A DNA stretch of 64,000 nucleotides. It comes from Sesamum alatum (taxonomy: Eukaryota > Streptophyta > Magnoliopsida > Lamiales > Pedaliaceae). This document shows, in pieces, positions 33,903 to 46,440 of the stretch (the stretch's first letter is position 1; every line of letters starts with the position of its first letter). The position numbers and the translations under genes were made by a program. The notes below the pieces were generated by a model that made no database searches, was not told the origin of the DNA, and was given only the letters and a program-made list of their open reading frames with translations. The stretch covers positions 635,001 to 699,000 of the forward strand of contig JACGWO010000006.1 in NCBI GenBank assembly GCA_034509735.1. Reading direction: 5' to 3'.

Positions 33903-36146
33903 ATCTATCTATATATATATATATATATATGTTAGAATTTTCATTGAGTTGACATTTGTTTATTGCAGATGGGCCACTCTACGATTCGTCTGCTTATACT
34001 GAGGTATATATGTACGAGGTTTTGACAGTGGATATTATACAGATTGAACCTTCTAGGATGTCTTAATGTTGACGTGCTACTTTTTCAACTCCAAACTTTT
34101 GTTACAAACGCAGTGTAAATTACAACCTGAGGAGCCACTTTACAATGGAGGGATGCTCAAGAATCAAGAATCCAACCTAGAACAGATCATTCTGGATAAC
34201 GGTGATCGACTTCACTCGCTGTCGTTCCCGCTGACAAACCTCAATCAACGCACCAAATATTCTTTTTCCAGCTCAGTTTCCTTCTCTAATTCTCACTATT
34301 AATTACCTCTAAATTTCACAAACAAAAACAGTTCTTGAATGTGATAATGAACATGTTCTTGCATCATACGACAGTTTGGATCAAGATAAACGACGCGAAT
34401 TCAGCTCTGATAAGGGCCAGCCTCGTCACTGAAGAAACTACGATAAAATGCATAGGGACTGTGATTGCAAAGCAGGGCTGCTGGTCTTTTCTCAAGGGTG
34501 GATTTGAATTGTCCTCACCATCAAATTCATCTAAACTTTATATCCAGGCAAATATATATATATGGTTTTTCAGTTAATTTTTTCTTCTTTTCGTAAGTTG
34601 AAAATAACCAGAATTTACAACGTTTTGTTCTTCACAGAGTTCAGACAGCAGCAGAGATATCAATATAGCAATTGCCAGTGCTTCGTTGCATCCCTTCACC
34701 GACGAACAATGGACACTGAATCAAGAGACAAAAATCAATGAGGTAGGATTCTTACAGCTCTGCTAAAGACAAGGGACCGACAGACGAAAAAGAAAACCAT
34801 CGTTCTTGCGAATTTTCTTGATTGAGATCTTATCCGATGTAGGCAAGGAAGCGTGCCGTCACCATTCATGTTTCAGACAGACAGGGAGTAGAATTGCACG
34901 GGGCAGCAGTAAGAGTAGAGCAAGTATCTAAAGACTTCCCATTTGGATCTGCTATAGCAAAGACCATCATTGGAAATTCACAGTATCAGGTTTGTATGCT
35001 CTTTTGTTTACACGCACATGAACATCAGCTGGATATACTGCAAATTTAAGTATATGATTTTGGTTGTTACTCACTCAGAAATGGTTCGTAGAAAGATTTA
35101 ACGCGGCCGTGTTTGAAAACGAACTCAAATGGGACGCAACGGAGCACGTACAAGGGCAGGTGAATTATACCATACCAGATCAGATGATGGAATTCGTTCG
35201 AGCAAACCAGATAATTGCTAGAGGCCACAACATTTTCTGGGAGAACCCGAAGTACACTCCTAAATGGGTTCTAAACCTTACTCGTGGCGACCTGGAATCG
35301 GCCGTAAGCTCCAGAATACAAAGCCTGATGAACAAATACAAACGCGAATTCATTCACTGGGATGTTAGTAATGAGATGCTACATTTTGATTTCTATGAGG
35401 AACGGCTCGGGGCTGATGCTACCCTGAAGTTCTTTGAGACGGCCCATGAGGCCGACCCGCTAGCAACGCTATTCATGAATGAGTTCAATGTCGTGGAAAC
35501 GTGCGAAGACGTTGATTCGACTGTGGATGCATATGTATCAAGAATCAGAGAGCTAAAGCTGGGAGGGGTTTCGATGGATGGAATCGGACTCCAGGGTCAT
35601 TTTGATGTGCCGAATTCTCCTCTAATGAGGGGTATTCTTGACAAATTGGCTACTCTTGGGCTTCCTATTTGGCTGACTGAGGTTGATATCAGCAACAAAT
35701 TCAGCAAGGAAACACAGGTTAGTGTTATCCATCTCTGTCTAAAATGACCAAATCACCATTTGTCAGTACAATTAGTATCATTAGAACATGGTTGTTTTCT
35801 TTGTTCACAGGCTGTTTACTTAGAACAAGTTCTGAGAGAAGGTTTCTCGCATCCTGCTGTTGATGGGATAATGCTGTGGACAGCCCTCCGGCAAGGCAGC
35901 TGCTACCAAATGTGTCTTACAGACGGTGACTTCAATAATCTTCCAGCAGGCGATACAGTTGACAAGCTCTTAAAAGAGTGGCAAACTGGGACTTTGGAGG
36001 GCCGAACAGACGAGCATGGCTCCTACAGCTTCTTCGGGTTCTTGGGCGAGTACGTTGTTACTGCAACGTACGGCAACAAAACAGTCTATTCGCCACTTTC
36101 ACTCTCACGAGGAAAAGAAACCAAACACTTTAACATTCAAATGTAA
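33780..36146 (+). CDS. GH10 endo-1,4-beta-xylanase, plant type
   Basis: Proposed exons: 33780-33855, 33969-34003, 34114-34275, 34374-34547, 34638-34742, 34843-34989, 35079-35717 and 35811-36146, giving about 557 residues. A signal peptide (MGQLLLFSPLLFSILFFTSL) leads into the plant GH10 N-terminal region with GPLYDSSAYTEC and EEPLYNGGMLKN, then a carbohydrate-binding-module-like domain. The GH10 catalytic domain starts near KWFVERFNAAVFENELKW. It has the acid/base Glu (about 332, in VSNEML) and nucleophile Glu (about 434, in LTEVDI). Secreted, cuts the xylan backbone in cell walls. Intron 4 uses a GC donor (CAG then GCAAAT at 34548). Intron 3 is unresolved: no plain GT-AG pair restores frame except a 56-bp intron (34276-34331) that adds about 14 residues, so the gene could use a non-standard site or be damaged there. 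Confidence 0.85.
33858..33932. repeat. (CT)n and (TA)n microsatellite in xylanase intron 1
   Basis: A long CT run (about 33858-33904) is followed by CTAT and TA repeats up to about 33931, just inside the first intron. Confidence 0.95.
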
Positions 36147-36985
36147 CTGGAACAAGAATGTCTGGATTTGGTACTCACCATCGTCATCATCATCATTTAC
36201 TTAAAGGTCCAATCTGATGAAGATTCTGGACAGGATTATAAAAGAACTGATTAATTAGTCCATGATGTTCATTAAAGGGCATGATCAGGAAGATTAGTGA
36301 ATAACCCCACAGGGCATTATCCCAACCATCTTGTCTGAATCCTGGTAAAAGCTTTGCATTAAGACAAACCCACTTTTTCCAATTCTCATTTCAGCTTTGC
36401 CAGAAATGGCTCAGCAGATATGAAACTAGTCCTGCTTTTCACATTCCATTCCAGCTTCAAAATCAATCCTTCAAAGAATGTAGGCAGAAAAGCAGATTGA
36501 GAAGGAAAAAAGGAAAAGAATTAGTAGAAACTAGAGTAGACAAGTATAAAGGCATGCTTGTAATTTCCGCAACGGCGACCCCTTTTCTTCAGACATCAGA
36601 CTACATTTTTACACATTCACACCGGAGGCAGACTGCTTTTCCTGTCTAGATTAGACCCTCTTCAGTATTTTACAAAGATTTCAAGGAGCAAAAGATTATG
36701 AAGCGATGTAATAGATTATATGGAAATTCAAAATTCCTCTCCTAACAACAGAAACTTTAAACTGATCAACACCTTTAATGGGATCGAAGAAAGAAAACCA
36801 GCAATACATATATACAAAATTCAGGGAAAACAGAAAAGAAATTAACTCCTAAGTGTCAGCAAAATGAGAACTTGGCTCAAAGGGTTCAATTTCCACAAAT
36901 CCTTCTGCTTTTGTCCCTATCAAGAACTCGAGTTTGAGGCTGTCCAGCCCAGGCTATAGACGAACAAAGCTTTACCGTAAAATTA
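36147..36985. other. Convergent 3' ends of xylanase and thaumatin-like genes
   Basis: The two genes face each other here. No further coding exon was seen; both 3' UTRs probably lie in this space. Confidence 0.45.
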
Positions 36986-38621
36986 CTAAGAAAAAATGGA
37001 TATAATGAGATACGTTGAAGCAATGAAGCCGGCAGCCCGGAGAGCTGAATGGCAGTAAACTCTAGCTGAACCCCCCATAGCCATATCAGCCATCCATGAT
37101 CCATCTGCCAACATAGCTTGTGATCCCGACCCAAAATCTGGTTCGGGGTCTGACCCTGTTACCCCTAACCCCGATCCTGGTTCAGACCCGGCCACCGGTG
37201 TTGTGTCTGTCCCCGATAGAGATGTCTCAGCATTAGTTGCTCCTGTTGTCGTCGTCGTTGTTGCTGTTGTCGTAGTTGTTGGGGTTGGATCTTTTGAAGA
37301 TTTCTGACTACAAAATACAGCAAGATAAAGAAAACTGTGATTCACTGCAGAGTACACTCATTCAATGAGATTTACAACGCGATAGATTATCTTAGCTAAA
37401 GACGCTTATACTGTGAACCAATAGTATGATTATGCATAATAAACAATCTTATTATGCCTAATTGCTTAAAAGATAACTGCTTTCTACAAATATTATCAAG
37501 AACTGTACCTTACAAACCATATAATCAAGATCTTTAAGAACAAACACAGATCAATGTTGAGGAACAATAATACCAAGTGATAAGAACCAAGAAAGATAAG
37601 GAAGAACACAAGAACAGGTGATTAAAATGAATGTTTTCCTTTACCTTGGCATTGAGGGGCAAAATGTCACCGTATAATCCGCAGCGGAGCAAGTGAAGGT
37701 GCTTGTGGGATCATCATAAGCGTAGCTATAGGATCTTGGACAAGCCGACTTAAACATCTGAGAGTAAACCGACGGCCGACACGACGCGGGTGAGTTAAAC
37801 GCGCCGCTGCAACAATACTCCGGGCTCCCAAACGCCTCACACGCACTCTTGCAAGCAGCCCCACCCCCAACACGAAGCTCCGACGGGCAGACACGGTTCA
37901 GATCCGTAACGCAACCGGTCGAAGCGCACATGCCCGTACCGCCCGTGGCTTCAACTATCATGGGCAGATTGTATCCATCGACGAGACTGACGTCGTAAAA
38001 GTCTAAGCCTCCGGTCCCAAGCGTGAACTCCGCCAGCGTAGCCGGCGGAGCTGCCCCTGACCCATTGCATTCTTCTTGACCCGACCCACAGTCTCCTGTC
38101 TGGCAAGAACCAGATTCGTCGGAGAATTTGCATCCGGTTCGGCCCCAGAACCGGCCTGACCAGCCGGCGGGAGCGACAAATGTCCGGGAGGAATCTCGAG
38201 GGAGCTCGAACCCGGTGCTGCCGAGTTTAGGACTGCCGGCGTTCGCTAGAATACCGGGCCATACCGTGTAATCGCATTTGTTTACGAATGTGAATTTAGC
38301 TCCAAAAGCAACTGTACAAGAGAAACAAGAAAAGGGAGAAAGCCCAGTTCAGAAGACCACACACATTTCTGAAAAAAAACAAAAAGAAAATGGAAAATTC
38401 CCACTTGAACAAAGATAACAAATTTATGCTAAAATGAAAAAACCCAGGTCGAAACATCACACATTTATCAAAAGCCCACTTAAAAAAATCTACATAGAAA
38501 ATGTGAAGCTATATGTAGCAGAAATGAGAGTTTTTTTATATATAGTTTTACCTCTGGAGAAGAGGAGCAGAGAGATCTGGAGAGTTAGAATGAGTGTTAA
38601 GTAGGAAACAGAGAGATCCAT
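36986..38621 (-). CDS. Thaumatin-like protein with GPI-type C-terminal extension
   Basis: Three exons on the minus strand: 38621-38552, 38311-37645 and 37307-36986, all GT-AG, in frame, 352 residues. Exon 1 encodes a signal peptide (MDLSVSYLTLILTLQ...). Exon 2 holds a complete thaumatin domain starting AFGAKFTFVNKCDYTVWPG, with FWGRTGC, a QTGDCGSG block, CVTDLN and a final DYTVTFCP. I count 16 cysteines, the number of the large thaumatin-like class (eight disulphides). Exon 3 adds a Thr/Pro-rich spacer (about 46-80 residues) and ends with a hydrophobic stretch AAGFIASTYLIISIFS, as in GPI-anchored members. Such proteins are secreted or held at the cell surface; roles range from beta-glucan binding to defence, and the sequence does not decide between them. 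The third exon is what sets it apart from PR-5 forms. Confidence 0.9.
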
Positions 38622-39837
38622 GAAGGCGTTGCTTAAAGCTGTGAGTTCCTTTCCCCCCTGAAATCTTTGAGGTGAATGGAAATGCAGGGGGAGAAAGAGT
38701 GAAAATGATTAAAGAAAATAAAACAATGGCAGTCAGTTTCTTCTCGTTATTTTTGAGACGGCGGTGTATCGAAGCAGCAGGAGTTGAGCTTCGGGTGTGC
38801 GCAGTGATGAGTGGTGATGGCGGAAAGCTACGGCGAGAAATGAGGATATTTGGGTCCAGTCTACTGAATACTGAAATAAGTGCATATATTTTGGAGGAAA
38901 GCGAAAAATAAAGGTAAAAGACAGGGTGGGATATTCATATCATATGGGTATTGCTAAACTATACTACTTTGGAACAAAGCATTACTGCAAAAGTTTAATC
39001 AATGATGTATATTTCCAAACTTTTAATCTAAAATAAAAAAGATAAATTATATTGACATGGCTTGATTTTAGATCTAAATATATAAATATTAATATTTTCT
39101 GTAAAATTATAAGTATATTTTATGCAGGTGTTTTGTATAAATTTTTGTCTTTAAATATGATCGTAATTGTAATTACGATTACAATATCAGAAAACTTACT
39201 TTTAATTTTACGAATAATGAGTGTGAGTATTCGGATTGAATCTCAGAGTGTATTAATGCAAATGACTCGTATATTTTCTGACAAATGAGCAACAACGGTA
39301 CAATAATTATTTTGATTTGAACAAAGTGGCATGGCCCATCAGATTGATTGCAGTCTTATTTTGGATTTAGAGTGAATGTCTCAAATGATGCCCGTCACGT
39401 CCGATCATATACACTCTTTATACAGATATACTAATCCTGCTGCGGTAAATCGTCTTTACGTACATATAATAAATATATTTTTGTTTTAAAATATATTATT
39501 ATAAATAAGAGCAAAAATAAATTAATACAACGCATTAAAAAAAAGCAGAGAAAGAAATAAAAAAAACTATTTTATTAATTAATGTAAAATTTGAAAGTTG
39601 AATAAGTTATTTATTTTATAATTGGTTGTAGGGTATTTTCAATTTTACAAAAAAATACTACAGCGATACGAATAATCATTATTTGTGAGTGTGGAGGAGC
39701 TTTCTTTATATATTAATATAAATATAGGCCAAACATTTATGTATCTGATGTTCATAACACAATATCTCAATGCTGAAACATCTAAACACTTGATGTGCAC
39801 AATATTGGAATTGGATGTATCATGACATTTGAAATTA
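38622..39837. other. Upstream of thaumatin-like gene and intergenic DNA
   Basis: Promoter of the minus-strand gene and AT-rich DNA; no TATA box clear enough to call and no other gene. Confidence 0.35.
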
Positions 39838-40083
39838 GGGAAAAATACAAGCAAATTTAATGTGCAAATTATCCCTTTATAAAAGATAAAATAATAATAT
39901 ATTTTTTTATATTTTTAAAAATAAATTAATTTATCTTTCCGTATTTTTTTATAATAGAGCAATTTACCTCTCTAAACAAGAAGATAAATTACAAATAAAC
40001 ATATTATCCCTTATAAAAAAAAAATAACAATTTACCTCCATGTAATTTTTAAATATTACACGGGGTAAATTGTAATAAAGCTA
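39838..40083. mobile_element. MITE (GGGAAAAATACAA family)
   Basis: Starts GGGAAAAATACAAGC and contains inverted CAATTTACC/GGTAAATTG-type blocks. It is flanked by TTGAAATTA (39829-39837) and TTAAAATTA (40084-40092), an 8/9 match. Related to copies at 33377 and 60487. Confidence 0.68.
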
Positions 40084-42030
40084 TTAAAATTAATTAAGTT
40101 TGAGGTGCAATGACTGCTGAGATGGCGGGGCATATAGGGGGACCCACCCGCCACGTCAGATATACCCCCTTTAATTCTGTCTAAAAATAGCTTTGGTGAA
40201 ATTCAATATGTCCAAGTCGAACGTTGCCCGAGAACACTGATGTCCCGCTTTGGATTCCTTTTTGCTCGTCTTTTAATGTCTTTGCATTTTGTAGTAGTAC
40301 TAATACCTTTGACCCATCAAATCAAAACCTATATAACTCTCGAAATTCAAAATCCAGCCCTCCTAAAACCCCTAAATCACACTTAGGCCCCAATCTTTTC
40401 AACCACTGTACAATTTTACATGGGATTGTGTCTTAAAAATCATGATTTCTTGGAAAGATTTTGATGATAAGAAGGCCCACATTACACGGCTGGATGGACC
40501 ATTCAACTCACTAAAGAAGGTTTTTTCCAGAGGAAAAAGTATTCATTTTTTGTACTTTCGTCTTAAAAAAGAAAATGAAAAGAAGAAAAGTGGTAGGTTT
40601 TCTCTGTTATTTTTGAATTAAATTTTTTGAAACTTGGATTAGAATATTGATCTGGGCTGTGGCCCAAGAACTAACAAAGGCCTTATAGTTGGGCTGAGTT
40701 CATCATAAGACCCAAATGTCTCGGCCCGCATTATTAATCACTAAGGTTCAGAAAATTCAATTAGACAATATTGTATAAGGGGTAATGCCCAAACTCAAGC
40801 CCAATAGTAATATAATGTTTAATCGGTGAGCTCCATTCGAGCTCTTAAACACATCTGCAATTGGCCCAGCCCAATAGCCAAATAATTGGCTCTTTTTTAA
40901 AAAAATATATATATATTTTTGAGAAAACATCACAAATTTAATTAAATAATATAAGTATATAAAATATAAAAATAAAAATGTGTAATTAGAGAGAGAAGGA
41001 AAAATGAATTTGATAGGATAATCCTCAAGGTGCGCAAGGGCCGGGCTGGGCCGACTCAACCCAGAACCAAATTGATCTAATAAAAAATGGGCTGGTTCTA
41101 CCCAAACTTGATTGGGACTAGGCTTGATCTGAGCCAGATCGAGGGTTTATCAAGCCTCAATTAAGCTAGGCCATACGTTAGGCTTGGATCTAAAAATGGA
41201 CACAATCAAAGCTCAGGATCTACTATGCGTAGTCCTCAAATTGGCTCTTGTGAACTGGTTTGTATCGATTCTAAGCCAACCTGACTCACCGTGCACGTTC
41301 AGGTAATCCTATTAAAACTATTTGGGCTCCCACCAGGATCTATCATGATAATGTTTGCTATAAGTGATTTATATTTAATTATTGTTGTGTTGCATCCCTT
41401 AAATAAATTCATATATATATATATATATATATATAGGTCCATTCTTGAGACATATGAAGTCAGAGTGTTCTGTTGCAAATTTCAATGTCTGTCTGAGTGA
41501 GCATGAAGAAAAACACACTACTTTTGTCTCTCCCAACTCGCAGATTCTTTTTTCTTTTGTCTGGAAAAACAAGGACCAAAATGAAAATTTTCACCCAACT
41601 CAACAAAAAGCTTTAATTATTTCCAAGTACATAAAGTATTTGTTATTCAATATTCCACTGGCTGTTGTTCCTAACTCCGACTGGATTTTTGTAATTTTCT
41701 TTTCGGTACTGCCTGATCACAAGTAACGTCAATTATTACCAAAATCCAATATTGTAAATGTAATTTTAGTGTGAAGGACAAAAACATTCTCTTTTTTACT
41801 CTGAAAGGCTACAACAGGAGTCTGACTATGAAGCAGCAGCAGCAACTGCAAATTCAAATTCTTCATGTGCTTTTGTTTTTCTATGCCAACTTTCAGCAAC
41901 ACCTATTCCAAATAGTAAAAACTAAAGTAAAACAGTAATTAATCAGAAAATAAAAAAGAAAGAACAAAACTAAAGTAAAAAGGATGAAAACATAGAGGAA
42001 CTTAAATGAGTAAATGTTGTGTATATATTT
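40084..42030. other. Intergenic, no gene recognised
   Basis: Includes an (AT)n run near 41410-41436. Frames present are short and lack motifs or splice context. Confidence 0.4.
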
Positions 42031-42492
42031 GGGATAATTACACCGTCATTCTTTGAGATTTGGTGTAATTACACGTAAATTCCCTATAGTTTGAATTTGA
42101 GGTTTAACAAATAAATCTCTCATTGATCAAAATTCACCGAATTTGCTAATATTAACAAAAAAAAAAAGGATTAAAATCTATATTTTCCTCCTATTGACTT
42201 ATTATTAATTCATTGCAGCCCAAATAAATTTTTTTATAATCGAACTAACTTATACATCTCAACACGTTAATGCATGTGATAATTTAGTTTGAAAAAGATT
42301 TATTTGGCCTACAATAAGTCAGTAATAAATTAATCTTTTAGGGTAAGTATGGATTTTCATCCAATTCTTTTTGTTAATATCAACAAATTCAATAATTTTG
42401 ATTAACGGATGGACTTACTTATTAGACATAAGTAAAATAGAGATTTACATATAATTATTTCAAAATTCACGCGACCACGGTGTAATTATTCT
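42031..42492. mobile_element. MITE of the GGGATAATTACA family, 9-bp target duplication
   Basis: Inverted ends GGGATAATTACA and TGTAATTATTCT with long, partly matching subterminal arms (ATTTGGTGTAATTACACGTAAATTC; AGATTTACATATAATTATTTC; quoted in parts). Flanks TATATATTT (42022-42030) and TATATTTTT (42493-42501) match 8/9. Confidence 0.7.
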
Positions 42493-43268
42493 TATATTTT
42501 TGTAAATTTTTGACAGTCAAATAGTGAGAGGAAGAAATGCAGTCAAAGGGAGACAAATTCATGAGAGAATGTTGGTGGTCCCATTTGGGGTTGGGCCCAC
42601 CCCAAATATAGGACAGTGAGGAGTGAGGAGTGGATCATTTTCTCCAACAAAATTCATGAATATGTTGTCCTGCAACCAAACACCCTCTTTTCAGGCCTGA
42701 AATTTTTTGCTTCATTTTTACATATCTGCTGCCTATTTTATTACAATGATTATACTTAATTATTATTTGTTACTATAAAACAAAGTCATCATGTTTTTAT
42801 TATCATTGCACTAAGAGTAATCATTGGGGCCTTTGATGACATGTCTCTGCATTCATCATAAAGGCTTCTTCTGGAAAAGTTTGGGGGAGTGTTGATGCCA
42901 GTGAGAGTTGTGCACTTCTTGGATTTCAAATTTTTTTGAGTGGAAATGTATGTTTAATTATTCTTGGATTAGTGGGAAAAAAATGTTTGAGAATTTGATT
43001 TATATTATACGATTCTTTATATTATTCAAATATATTCAAAATTAGAGGTTGATCAAATACATCAGCAATTCCAACCAAATAACACGTTTAATTGAAATTG
43101 ATAAATAATGAATTATATAAAAGTGGCATATAATTATATTTATGAAACTAGAACTCATAAGTTTGTGACTGTAAGGTTTTAATCTTACCATTTGAGTATG
43201 ATTTGGTCAGCATTTAAAGAATTAACGTCTTGCATTAGAGTTAATAGCAAGCATCTTGATTTATTGTC
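42493..43268. other. Intergenic, no gene recognised
   Basis: AT-rich; no supported gene or element boundary. Confidence 0.4.
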
Positions 43269-43757
43269 TTTTTTTTTTTTAACAAAACATAATATTATAT
43301 ATTATATAAGATCAAAGGAGAGTACATAAGGGGAAGTGGTACGCCTAATAGAAGTTACAATAAGATCTGTTTTTAGTACATCTTCTACAAAATGTGGTGT
43401 AGTATCAAAAAACTGCGTAGGTCCTAACGTAGCAGCAGTCGTCCTAGAAAAAAGATCCGTTGCACGATTTCTTTACCTAAAGCAGAAAGAAGCCTTAACC
43501 GATTGGAAATCAATTTGCATTGCCCATCAGTCCCTGAGCAGCAAAACATGGGCCGTTGGAGCCGGTTCCTTCCTGCATAGTAGAGAAAGAAGAAATTTGG
43601 AATCAGTTTCTACGATCAAATGGGAAATGATCTGACTTTTAGCCAGATTAAGTCCCTCCCTAAGCGCCCACCATTCAGCAGTATTATTAGTATTAACTCC
43701 AATAGAATGACCAAAAGCTCCAATAAAAAGGACGTTGGAATCTCGTAAAACACCTCA
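43269..43757 (-). mobile_element. 5'-truncated LINE 3' end with RNase H-like remnant
   Basis: The minus strand reads RDSNVLFIGAFGHSIGV, then AEWWALREGLNLAKSQ and IVETDSKF, the Glu and Asp blocks of a plant LINE-type RNase H domain. Two in-frame stops follow, then a tail with FFDTTPHFVEDVL, typical of plant L1 ends. It finishes in a poly-A tract (plus strand T12 at 43269-43280) after TGTTTTGTTA. Truncated on its 5' side near 43757 and not functional. Confidence 0.75.
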
Positions 43758-43835
43758 GGGGGTATGTAATTTTCAAAACAACGAAAGGGTATTTGTAATT
43801 ATGTCAAACTTTAGGGTAGATGGCCGTATTTTTTC
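43758..43835. mobile_element. Half copy of the GGGTAAATTACA MITE family
   Basis: Contains the family's right arm (AACAACGAAAGGGTATTTG, TAATTATGTCAAACTTTAGGG) directly abutting the LINE remnant. The left arm is absent. Confidence 0.5.
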
Positions 43836-45411
43836 CTATATATAAACCAACACATTACATATCAAAAAGAAAAAGAAAGAAGAGAAAAAAAATAACTTAA
43901 GGTATTATTGGCATACCCCAAAATTTGTATCATAGTATCATAAACTGTTATTTGTAAGTGAAAAAGGTCTTTCGTTTTTATATTACTAAAAATAAAATTT
44001 TCAATATTTGCCCAAATGAAAGTATATGGAAAGCATTAAAACAAATTAAAACATAATGAGAAAAAACAGAAATAAAAGGTAAAAGAATGGACAAAAGGCT
44101 GTCATTGGTTGTACTTGCAAGTAAGAAAACAAGACAATGGGGAATCTAAATGATGAAATGTGCCACAAAATCCATACATCTCAAAAAAGAAAAAAAAAAG
44201 GCAGAGGAAAAAAGAAATACAGTAAGAAAATCAAAATTATTTACTTTTTACAGTGTCACTGCAAACCAAATTAAAGTTTTTCCCCTACTTTTCTGTCCCT
44301 CTATATATTTTCTTTTAAAATAGAAGTGATATTATTTCATTTCCATGAAAACATCAATTAATATTTCAATACATTTCTCAAATTCCAATCAAATAGTTTA
44401 ATAAAATTCGAACTCATACGTTAATATTTATTACTAATAATTTAAATATATAATAACAATTAATAGTAAAATATGAGGTGGCATTTCCAAGTCTTAACAA
44501 AAAAAGAAAAAAATGGTCAAATATGAATAAGAGACTTTTGGGTAATTGGGCTTTTGCTAGATTCTCGAGGCCACAGAGGGAAAAAGGGACTTAGCCAAAA
44601 TTTTGCCCCATGTGAGAAAAGCAACTTTCTTCTTCTCATAAAGCGACCACGCCCCTTTGCTTGCAATCATTTGGTCTGCTTTCTCATAATTCCCCACATT
44701 CTCCCCCTTCTATTTTTTTTTTTTTTTTACCACCCTTGTCCCCTGTCCTAAACCCACTTCTTCTTTTGAGAATAACTCGTACATCATAACTTTTAATTCG
44801 AACCTAACTCGATCAAATTTAAATTAATTATATGATAAATACAATATATTTATTGTGTGATTGATATATAATTTAAAAAAAGTGATCACGTGGCAAGTAC
44901 ATCACACTTACTCTATGATTAGTTTATTCGATCAAATATGGCCCGAACAAGAATTTTTCCTCATATATATACATTCTTTTGGCAAGAAATTTTACATGAC
45001 AAGTGGTCGTGGCACGTTCGATGTTTGTGTAAAATTGGATAGAAATTTATTTTATATATATATATATAATTATATAATTCAATATGATAATCATTATGAA
45101 TTCAATGAATGTACTTATAAAGAGCATTGTAAAATTGAGGAGATGAAGAGTATAATACAATAGAGAAAAGAAAAAGAACAAAAAAGGATGAGAGAAGGGA
45201 ATAAACAAAAGAAATAATTTATTGGTCATTTTATTTTTTTTATATAAGATTAATTTAGTCTATACATATAATACACATCAAAATAGATACTCTACACTCT
45301 CAACGTTTATAATATAGTATAGATCAAGGAATTATCTCACTTTGTAAATATTTTAAAATACTTTATATGTGATTAAAAGTTTAAAATGACTTAATTTGAG
45401 TATTCCGGGAT
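43836..45411. other. Intergenic, no gene recognised
   Basis: AT-rich with homopolymer runs; several short frames lack any family signal. Confidence 0.4.
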
Positions 45412-45800
45412 ATTGCTCCTTTAAGGTTTGATTGTTATATTATAGGGTCATCCTCTCATTAGATTTGATATAATTACACATAAATTATTTGTAATTTAAA
45501 AATTACATCTAATATTCTCGAAGTTTGTTTCCATCGAACAAATAGGTCCTTCTACTAATCAAAATTCATCGAATTTGCTGATATTAGTGGAAAAAAATAA
45601 ATAAAAGTTATATTTAGGCCCATATAAAATAAATATTTTATGACTTACTACTACCCTTATACATATTCAGACGTTAATGCATGTGAGAAAATATATTTCT
45701 ACCCTTATAAGGGTAGTTTGATCAGAAAAAATTTCATTTGACTTGCAATAATAAATCAATCGAAAGTTTGCTAATATCAACAACTTTCGTGAATTTTGAC
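45412..45800. mobile_element. Truncated MITE of the GGGATAATTACA family
   Basis: Left-arm features shared with the 42031 copy (GATTTGATATAATTACACATAAATT; AAAATTCATCGAATTTGCTGATATTAG; quoted in parts) and a second inverted AACTTTCGTGAATTTTGACTAACG block. The right terminus is missing where an LTR-like sequence begins. Confidence 0.5.
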
Positions 45801-46440
45801 TAACGAAGATGATGCTCCGAAAATGCTTCTGGCTCAAGAAGAAGTCCATCTTGAACAAAGCCCAATGGAAGCTCAAGAATGCACGCAAGTCAAGGCTCAT
45901 GAGGTTACCATGCCTGTAGAAGGGCCTCAAAAACACACCTCCAAGCCTAATGGAGAAGACGACCTGGCGGTCACTTGGGCAACAACATGTCTTCCTCCAC
46001 AAATGGCAGAAGGTCATTCGGCCACTCGGAAGAAGGATAGTCATGTAATCACTGATGGAGACCAAAGACCTAGGCAAATTCACCAGCTCGTTGTAACTAC
46101 CCTTAAGAATTCGGGAGCATATTGTGTGAGGGGCCTATCAGGTCGAGAGTCCCTAACAACTGAAACTTCCAAGATTTTCTCCAAATTTTGTTGAAAGCTT
46201 ATCTTCTACAACCACTCCCGGGGACTATAGTTCATCCACCGACTGGGGGCTAACGCCATAAATAGAACTCCCCCTTCCCCCCTCCCCCCCCCCCCCAAGG
46301 GCGACGCACCTTTGTAACACTTATATGTACAAAGCATTAATATTCTAAGCATTCTGCTACTATACTATCATTCTCCATGGCTTTAGTTTACTCAATTTCT
46401 ATTTTCATAATTGCTTACTGACTTGATGTTGAAAAACTAA
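45800..46440 (+). mobile_element. LTR-retrotransposon remnant
   Basis: A 132-codon frame (45796-46194) without a recognised domain is followed by a promoter-like CCATAAATAGAACTCC (about 46255), a poly-C tract, and a TTGCTTACTGACTTGATG block resembling the R/U5 end of plant gypsy LTRs. No borders or target duplication found. Confidence 0.4.

Noticed and set aside
40757..41059. 100-codon minus-strand frame as a gene
   Set aside because: Low-complexity Tyr/Ile/Phe-rich translation over an AT microsatellite, with no homologous motif or promoter.
43336..43635. Plus-strand 99-codon frame
   Set aside because: The opposite strand reads as an RNase H-like LINE remnant, so this frame is a shadow.
45796..46194. 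132-codon open frame as a host gene
   Set aside because: No domain, no introns and adjacency to LTR-like sequence make it more likely retrotransposon debris.
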